A stretch of DNA of 64,000 bases from SW4 sp042466115. GTDB taxonomy: Bacteria; Pseudomonadota; Alphaproteobacteria; Rhodobacterales; Rhodobacteraceae. The notes under the pieces are model-generated. The model worked only from the letters and a program-made list of their open reading frames with translations. It had not been told where the DNA came from and did not search any database. Each line of letters starts with the position of its first letter. Within the stretch, counting starts at the first letter, position 1. Shown here in pieces: positions 59,274 to 64,000 of the stretch. Where the stretch lies: positions 372,001 to 436,000 of the forward strand of contig NZ_JAXHBQ010000001.1 of assembly GCF_042466115.1 (NCBI RefSeq), in the 5' to 3' direction. The position numbers and the translations under genes are program-made.

Positions 59274-61739
59274 ATGGCGCTTTTGTTTCGCTGGCTTTTG
59301 CGGCTTGCCACGGCCCTGATCGTTCTGGTCGTGGCGGTGTTTGCGCTTGCATATTATTTCGCTTCGCGCTCGCTGCCCGATTACGAAGGCACCTTTGCCG
59401 TCAGCGGTATCACAGCGCCTGTGGAAATCGTGCGCGACCACGCCAATGTGCCGCATATTTTCGGGGAATCCGATGGTGATGTGTTCTTTGCCCTTGGCTA
59501 TGCTCATGCCCAAGACCGGTTGTGGCAAATGACCATGTTGCGCCGCACCGCACAGGGGCGTTTGTCGGAACTGTTTGGCGAGCGCACGTTGCGCATCGAC
59601 ACACTGCTGCGCCGCCTAGATCTTTACGGGGCCGCGCGCGCGTCCGTGGCCGCGCAGGATGCCCCGACCACTGCCGCACTTGAAGCATACGCCGCCGGTG
59701 TCAACGCCTGGCTGGCCGAAGTCAACAGCGGTGCGCGCGGGCGCGGCGCGCCGGAAATGTGGATGTTCAACCACGCGGTCGCGCCGTGGCAGCCCGCTGA
59801 CAGTATCGCCGTTGTGAAGCTCATGGCGCTGCAATTGTCGGGGCATCTTGAGGACGAAGTGCTGCGCGCGCGCACCTCGCTTGTGCTGGGGGATGAACGG
59901 ATCAACGATATCCTGCCCGACGCGCCCGGAGCGCCCACCGCCGCCCTGCCCGCCTATGCCAGCCTGATCGAGGGCGCGCCACGTTACGCGCAAAACATGC
60001 GCATGCCCTTTGATCCGCTCTCGCCCGTGCGCCCGCGTGAACTGGCAGGGGCATCCAACGCCTGGGCCGCGGGTATCAGCCGGTCGGCCACCGGATCGAC
60101 ACTGTTGGCCAACGATCCCCACCTTGGGCTGACCGCCCCGACGATCTGGTATCTGGCGCGCCTTGAACTTGAATCGGGCGGTGTCATTGGCGGCACGATC
60201 CCCGGTGTGCCCGTGGTGATGATCGGGCGCAGTTCCGATCTTGGCTGGGGGCTGACATCGTCCTATCTGGATGATCAGGACGTGTTCATCGAAGAAGTAA
60301 ACGCCCAAAACGCCAACCAGTATCGCACCGCCGATGGCTGGGCCGATTTCGAGACCCGCGACAGTATCATCAGCGTGCGCGACAGCGCCGCTGTCACGAT
60401 CCAGTTGCAATGGACCGGCAACGGCCCCGTGATCCCGCCCGACCAGTTTGATCTGGGCACGATCCGCCCGCCCGGCCATGTGACCACCCTGGCCTGGACC
60501 GCCCTGTCACGCGAAGACACATCGGTGTCGGCCGCGATGGACCTGATGCGCGCGCGCAATGTCCGTCAGGCGATTGCCGCCACGGCGGGCTATATCGCGC
60601 CCTCGCAGGTGCTGACCATGGCCGATCGCAACGGCATCGCCATGAAGCTGATCGGTGCCATGCCCGCCCGCGATCCGGCCCATCAATCCCAAGGTCGCCT
60701 GCCCACCTATGGCTATATCCCGACCAACCAGTGGCAGGGCCTCCTGCCCTATACCGACAACCCTGAATTCGTGAACCCCGAGGGCGGGATCGTCGGCAAT
60801 ACCAACAACAAGATCGTTGATCGCCCCTTTCCAAACCACGTGTCCTTTGAATGGGGCGATACCCAGCGGATCAACCGCTGGCGCCGTCTGATGCAGGTCC
60901 GCGAGGTGCATACCCGTGAAAGCTTTATCGAGGCCCAGCTTGATACCGTCAGCTATACCGCCCGCGCGCTGCTGCCGCTTGTGGGGGCCGATCTGTGGTT
61001 CACCGGCGAGGCCGCGCCCGAAGGCACCCCCGAACACCAGCGCCAGCTTGCCCTGCAACTGCTGAGCGAATGGAACGGCGAGATGAACGAACATCTGCCC
61101 GAACCGCTGATCTATGCCGCCTGGATGCGCGCCTTGCAGGATCGCCTGATCCGCGACGAGTTGGGCGGGCTGTCGCGCGAGTTTACCCATGTTGATCCGG
61201 TGTTCATCGAACGGGTTTACCGCGATGTGGGCGGTGCCGCGCGCTGGTGTGACGTGCTGCAATCCGCACCTGTGGAAACCTGCACTGATCTTGCCCGTCT
61301 TGCGCTTGATGATGCGCTGTTGTGGATTGCGCAAAATCACGGCAGCGCGCTGGAAAGCCTGCGCTGGGGCGATGCCCATCAGGCGACCCATGACCACCCT
61401 GTTTTGGGCGAGGCTGCGGTGCTCAATTGGTTCGTGAACATCCGCCAATCCACCAGTGGTGGCGACAATACCCTGCAACGGGGCCGCACATCTGGCGTTG
61501 ATCCGTTTCCGTTCCAGAATGTCCACGCGGCGGGCTATCGCGGGGTTTATGACTTTGCCGATCCCGACAGTTCGGTCTTTGTCACGGCCACGGGGCAATC
61601 GGGCCACCCGCTGTCACGCTACTATGACGATCTGGGCGATCTTTGGCGGCGCGGCGAATATATCCCCATGTCGCTTGATCCCGCCCTTGCGCGCGCGGCG
61701 GCAGTGGGCGTCACGGTGCTGGAACCGGACGCGCAATGA
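59274..61739 (+). CDS. Penicillin acylase-family protein (N-terminal nucleophile hydrolase)
   Basis: 821 residues from the ATG at 59274. An N-terminal hydrophobic segment (LLRLATALIVLVVAVFALAY) serves as signal or membrane anchor. The family landmarks are VPHIFGESDGDVFFALGYAH, QDRLWQMTMLRRTAQGRLSE, and GASNAW with the predicted autocatalytic nucleophile Ser261, after which the precursor would be cut into two chains; ANDPHLGLTAPTIWY and GWGLTSSYLDDQDVF follow. Members cleave amides such as penicillins, acyl-homoserine lactones or aculeacin. A role in degrading quorum signals is possible but untested. Confidence 0.93.
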   Translation: MALLFRWLLRLATALIVLVVAVFALAYYFASRSLPDYEGTFAVSGITAPVEIVRDHANVPHIFGESDGDVFFALGYAHAQDRLWQMTMLRRTAQGRLSELFGERTLRIDTLLRRLDLYGAARASVAAQDAPTTAALEAYAAGVNAWLAEVNSGARGRGAPEMWMFNHAVAPWQPADSIAVVKLMALQLSGHLEDEVLRARTSLVLGDERINDILPDAPGAPTAALPAYASLIEGAPRYAQNMRMPFDPLSPVRPRELAGASNAWAAGISRSATGSTLLANDPHLGLTAPTIWYLARLELESGGVIGGTIPGVPVVMIGRSSDLGWGLTSSYLDDQDVFIEEVNAQNANQYRTADGWADFETRDSIISVRDSAAVTIQLQWTGNGPVIPPDQFDLGTIRPPGHVTTLAWTALSREDTSVSAAMDLMRARNVRQAIAATAGYIAPSQVLTMADRNGIAMKLIGAMPARDPAHQSQGRLPTYGYIPTNQWQGLLPYTDNPEFVNPEGGIVGNTNNKIVDRPFPNHVSFEWGDTQRINRWRRLMQVREVHTRESFIEAQLDTVSYTARALLPLVGADLWFTGEAAPEGTPEHQRQLALQLLSEWNGEMNEHLPEPLIYAAWMRALQDRLIRDELGGLSREFTHVDPVFIERVYRDVGGAARWCDVLQSAPVETCTDLARLALDDALLWIAQNHGSALESLRWGDAHQATHDHPVLGEAAVLNWFVNIRQSTSGGDNTLQRGRTSGVDPFPFQNVHAAGYRGVYDFADPDSSVFVTATGQSGHPLSRYYDDLGDLWRRGEYIPMSLDPALARAAAVGVTVLEPDAQ

Positions 61740-61741
61740 TC

Positions 61742-63025
61742 CTAGCGCCGGTCGCGCCGTTTCTTGTGGAACCGGTCGCGGTCGCGCCGTGACCATGTGA
61801 CATCAACCTGCCAGCCTTCGGGATTTTCGCGGCTGGCATCCACCACGCCCATTTCGTGCAGGAACGCGTGCGAGGCCGCATCGTCCCAGCCGATTTGCAG
61901 CATTTCGTGGGTTTTCGGGTCGGTCGTTTCGGCCAGCACATGATCCAGCAGATCGGCGACACCTTCACCTGTCACGGCGGAGGTGACATGTTTGCCAGTG
62001 CGTTTGGCCGTGACGCGCAGCGCTTCGGCCTCGTCTTCGGGCAGGTTGTCGATCTTGTTCCAGACCTCGATCTGGGGCGTGTCCTTGGACACTCCCAGCA
62101 CGCCCAAAATGGTGACGACCTCGGCCCATTGATCCTGACTTTGCGGATGGCTGATATCGCGCACATGCAGGATCACATCCGCCTCCAGCACTTCTTCCAA
62201 TGTGGCACGGAAGGCGGCGACAAGTTCGGTGGGCAGATCGCTGACGAACCCGACCGTGTCGGAAAAGATGACCGTCTCGCCGGTGGGAAATTCAATCTTG
62301 CGCATGGTCGGGTCAAGCGTGGCGAACAGCATGTCTTTGACGAAAACATCCGCGCCCGTCATCTTGTTGAACAAGGTCGATTTGCCCGCGTTGGTATAAC
62401 CGACCAAGGCCACGGTCGGAAACGGCACCTTGGCACGGCCCGCGCGGTGCAGGGCGCGGGTTTTCTGCACCTTGGCTAGCTGGGCCTTCAGGCGGTTCAA
62501 CTGCGTATCAATCGCGCGCCTGTCAGCCTCGATCTGGGTTTCGCCGGGACCACCGACAAAGCCCAATCCGCCGCGCTGGCGTTCAAGGTGGGTCCAGGCC
62601 CGCACAAGGCGGGTGCGCTGATAGGTGAGTGCGGCCATTTCAACCTGCAACACACCTTCCTTGGTGCGCGCGCGGTCGCTGAAGATTTCAAGGATCAATC
62701 CGGTGCGGTCCAGCAGCTTGACGCCCCATTCCTTCTCCAGATTGCGCTGCTGCACGGGTGTCACGGGACCGTCGATCAGGACAAGCCCTGCCTCGGCGTC
62801 ATGAATGCGCTGTTTCAGCTCGGCGATCTTGCCCTTGCCGAACAGCATGCCGGGATGCAGTTTCGGCAAGCGCACGATTTCCGCGCCGACCACGTCAAGA
62901 TCAGGCAGGGCATCGCCAAGGGCCACAGCCTCGGCCAGCGCGGGCTCTGCGCTTTGCTTTGATCCGGCTACCTTGAGTTCGGGGTGCAGGACATAGGCCC
63001 GCATGGCGGACCGTTCATCGGACAT
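61742..63025 (-). CDS. hflX: GTPase HflX
   Basis: 427 residues. The HflX-specific N-terminal domain (VRLPKLHPGMLFGKGKIAEL, GLVLIDGPVTPVQQRNLEKE) precedes a glycine-rich GLGFVGGPGETQIEADRR linker and the G domain with G1 GYTNAGKS (209-216), DTVGFVSDLP and NKID. HflX splits stalled ribosomes after heat or antibiotic stress. It starts 2 bp after the hfq stop codon, the same pairing as in many proteobacteria. An in-frame ATG seven codons downstream is an alternative start. Confidence 0.96.
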   Translation of the reverse strand: MSDERSAMRAYVLHPELKVAGSKQSAEPALAEAVALGDALPDLDVVGAEIVRLPKLHPGMLFGKGKIAELKQRIHDAEAGLVLIDGPVTPVQQRNLEKEWGVKLLDRTGLILEIFSDRARTKEGVLQVEMAALTYQRTRLVRAWTHLERQRGGLGFVGGPGETQIEADRRAIDTQLNRLKAQLAKVQKTRALHRAGRAKVPFPTVALVGYTNAGKSTLFNKMTGADVFVKDMLFATLDPTMRKIEFPTGETVIFSDTVGFVSDLPTELVAAFRATLEEVLEADVILHVRDISHPQSQDQWAEVVTILGVLGVSKDTPQIEVWNKIDNLPEDEAEALRVTAKRTGKHVTSAVTGEGVADLLDHVLAETTDPKTHEMLQIGWDDAASHAFLHEMGVVDASRENPEGWQVDVTWSRRDRDRFHKKRRDRR

Positions 63026-63027
63026 TG

Positions 63028-63264
63028 CTAGCCTTCTTCGCCATCATATAGGCTGATCGGCTGGGCCGGCATGATGGTGCTGATCGCGCTTTTATAGACA
63101 AGCTGGCTTTGGCCATCGCGGCGCAGCAGCACGCAAAAACTGTCAAACCAGGTGATCACACCTTGCAGTTTCACGCCGTTGATCAGGAAGATTGTAACGG
63201 GAACCTTCACCTTGCGCACATGATTGAGGAACGCATCCTGTAGGTTCTGTTTGTCTGAGGCCAT
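63028..63264 (-). CDS. hfq: RNA chaperone Hfq
   Basis: 78 residues, typical for alphaproteobacterial Hfq. The Sm1 motif (KVPVTIFLINGVKLQGVITW) and Sm2 motif (QLVYKSAISTIMPAQP) are intact; the usual YKHAIST reads YKSAIST, a variant I recall from other alphaproteobacteria. Hfq pairs small RNAs with their mRNA targets. It lies between trkH and hflX, 98 bp after trkH. Confidence 0.98.
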   Translation of the reverse strand: MASDKQNLQDAFLNHVRKVKVPVTIFLINGVKLQGVITWFDSFCVLLRRDGQSQLVYKSAISTIMPAQPISLYDGEEG

Positions 63265-63362
63265 TGCCTAACCCTTCTATTCTTGCGGCCGCGGACCGGC
63301 CATTCCCATCCGCCCAATTATGTCGCGCCCCGCGCCGAGATTAAAGAGGAAAAATAACGCCG

Positions 63363-64000
63363 CTAACGGCGCCAGAATTCGGGGTTCAACAGGGCGATGA
63401 TCGCCAGCGCCTCAAGGCGCCCGACAACCATTGCCGCTGCCAGCACGTATTTGGCAAAAGCGGTCAGGCCCGCATAGGAAATCGGGGCTTCGGCCCCCAC
63501 ATCGGCCAGCGGACCGGTCGTGGATAATGCCGCCACGGCCAGCACCATCGCCGTTTCAAATTGCACACCCGTCAGGGACAGCAAAACCATCACGGCGGCA
63601 ATGGACATGGAAAACAGCATGAAAAAGATCCATGCGATATAGGCGCCCTGCTTGCGGATACGGCGCGCATCGGCCCCAGCCCCGCCCACGGAATTGGGAT
63701 GCACCAGCCGTTCAAGTTCGCGTTCCGAATGCTTGTAAAGCGCATAGACCCGCAGCAGTTTCACACCGCCCGCCGTGGTGGCCACGCCGCCACCGATCAT
63801 CGACAGACCCACAAGGATCAACCCCGGTGTTTGCAGGCCCGACCAGTTCGCAGCGCCCAGCCAACTGGCGGATTCGAAACCCGTGGTGGTCAGGAATGAC
63901 ATCACCGTAAAGATACTGCCCCACAGGGCGCGCAAGCCCGATTGTATTTCACCAATGCCGGTGCTGGCTTCGGTCGCGCCGATCCAGTGACGCAAGAACA
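63363..64000 (-). CDS. trkH: Potassium uptake protein TrkH (5' part beyond the window)
   Basis: About 212 C-terminal residues are visible, and the frame stays open to the right edge, so the gene starts outside. Seen are the P-loop selectivity stretch FLTTTGFESASWLG, VGLSMIGGGVATTAGGVKLLR and the last pore region LAVAALSTTGPLADVGAEA with MVVGRLEALAIIALLNPEFW. TrkH forms the K+ channel-like pore of the Trk system. It is the first of the leftward trkH-hfq-hflX run visible here. Confidence 0.95.
   Translation of the reverse strand, partial: FLRHWIGATEASTGIGEIQSGLRALWGSIFTVMSFLTTTGFESASWLGAANWSGLQTPGLILVGLSMIGGGVATTAGGVKLLRVYALYKHSERELERLVHPNSVGGAGADARRIRKQGAYIAWIFFMLFSMSIAAVMVLLSLTGVQFETAMVLAVAALSTTGPLADVGAEAPISYAGLTAFAKYVLAAAMVVGRLEALAIIALLNPEFWRR

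Overview
The window looks like a chromosomal segment of a marine alphaproteobacterium of the family Rhodobacteraceae (Roseobacter group). The evidence is high GC content, TTAA-N7-TTAA CtrA-type boxes, secreted RTX proteins ending in Hint domains, dimethylglycine-dehydrogenase-like FAD enzymes, a DoeA-type ectoine hydrolase, and a dispersed GC-rich 3' element of a kind I recall from this family. No tRNA, rRNA, CRISPR array, transposase or prophage gene was seen.

Layout. 0-5.5 kb: two related secreted calcium-binding RTX proteins with C-terminal Hint domains; the first runs in from the left edge. 5.5-13.4 kb: a MobA-like nucleotidyltransferase, two divergent 801-residue FAD/GcvT enzymes, a SYLF-domain lipoprotein, hemB and a small membrane protein. 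13.4-17.7 kb: mfd, a 50-residue membrane protein and an Excalibur protein behind a CtrA box. 17.7-24.5 kb is the most accessory-like part: an MFS exporter, a YdjM-like protein and a DsbA-like protein in a tightly overlapping run; an aquaporin coupled to an internally deleted ArsC; a DUF2892 protein with a Crp/Fnr regulator; a sensor-kinase remnant; cytochrome c'; and a LysR regulator. 24.7-34.6 kb: a lone peptide-binding protein, a probable sRNA, bdhA with a patatin, LysE, DUF502, psuG-psuK, and a DUF4198/HupE pair. 34.7-36.7 kb: rpsB-tsf. 37-39.2 kb: a LuxR solo and doeA.

39.2-46.5 kb is a complete phosphate module. It is transcribed leftwards in the order phoR, pstS, pstC, pstA, pstB, phoU, phoB, with a Pho-box-like array before pstS. 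46.6-51.3 kb: a small uncharacterised protein, yicC-gmk-gamma carbonic anhydrase, a PAS protein behind a second CtrA-like box, and class II DAHP synthase. 51.4-58.3 kb: a GlxA-type regulator followed by a branched-chain-amino-acid-type ABC transporter operon with an extra small secreted protein inside it. 58.3-64 kb: a beta-hydroxyacid dehydrogenase, a penicillin-acylase-family enzyme, and trkH (cut by the right edge)-hfq-hflX.

Functionally the window mixes housekeeping genes (hemB, mfd, rpsB, tsf, gmk, hfq) with nutrient scavenging (phosphate, amino acids, methylated amines, ectoine, polyhydroxybutyrate, pseudouridine) and surface or secreted proteins. The most unusual items are the mini-ArsC next to the aquaporin, the sensor-kinase fragment, the sRNA-like transcription unit at 26.6 kb, the two CtrA-type boxes, the LuxR solo with a changed ligand pocket, and the dispersed terminator-like repeats. 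I found no clearly new multi-gene system. All assignments come from reading the sequence and from memory of protein families; no database was searched.
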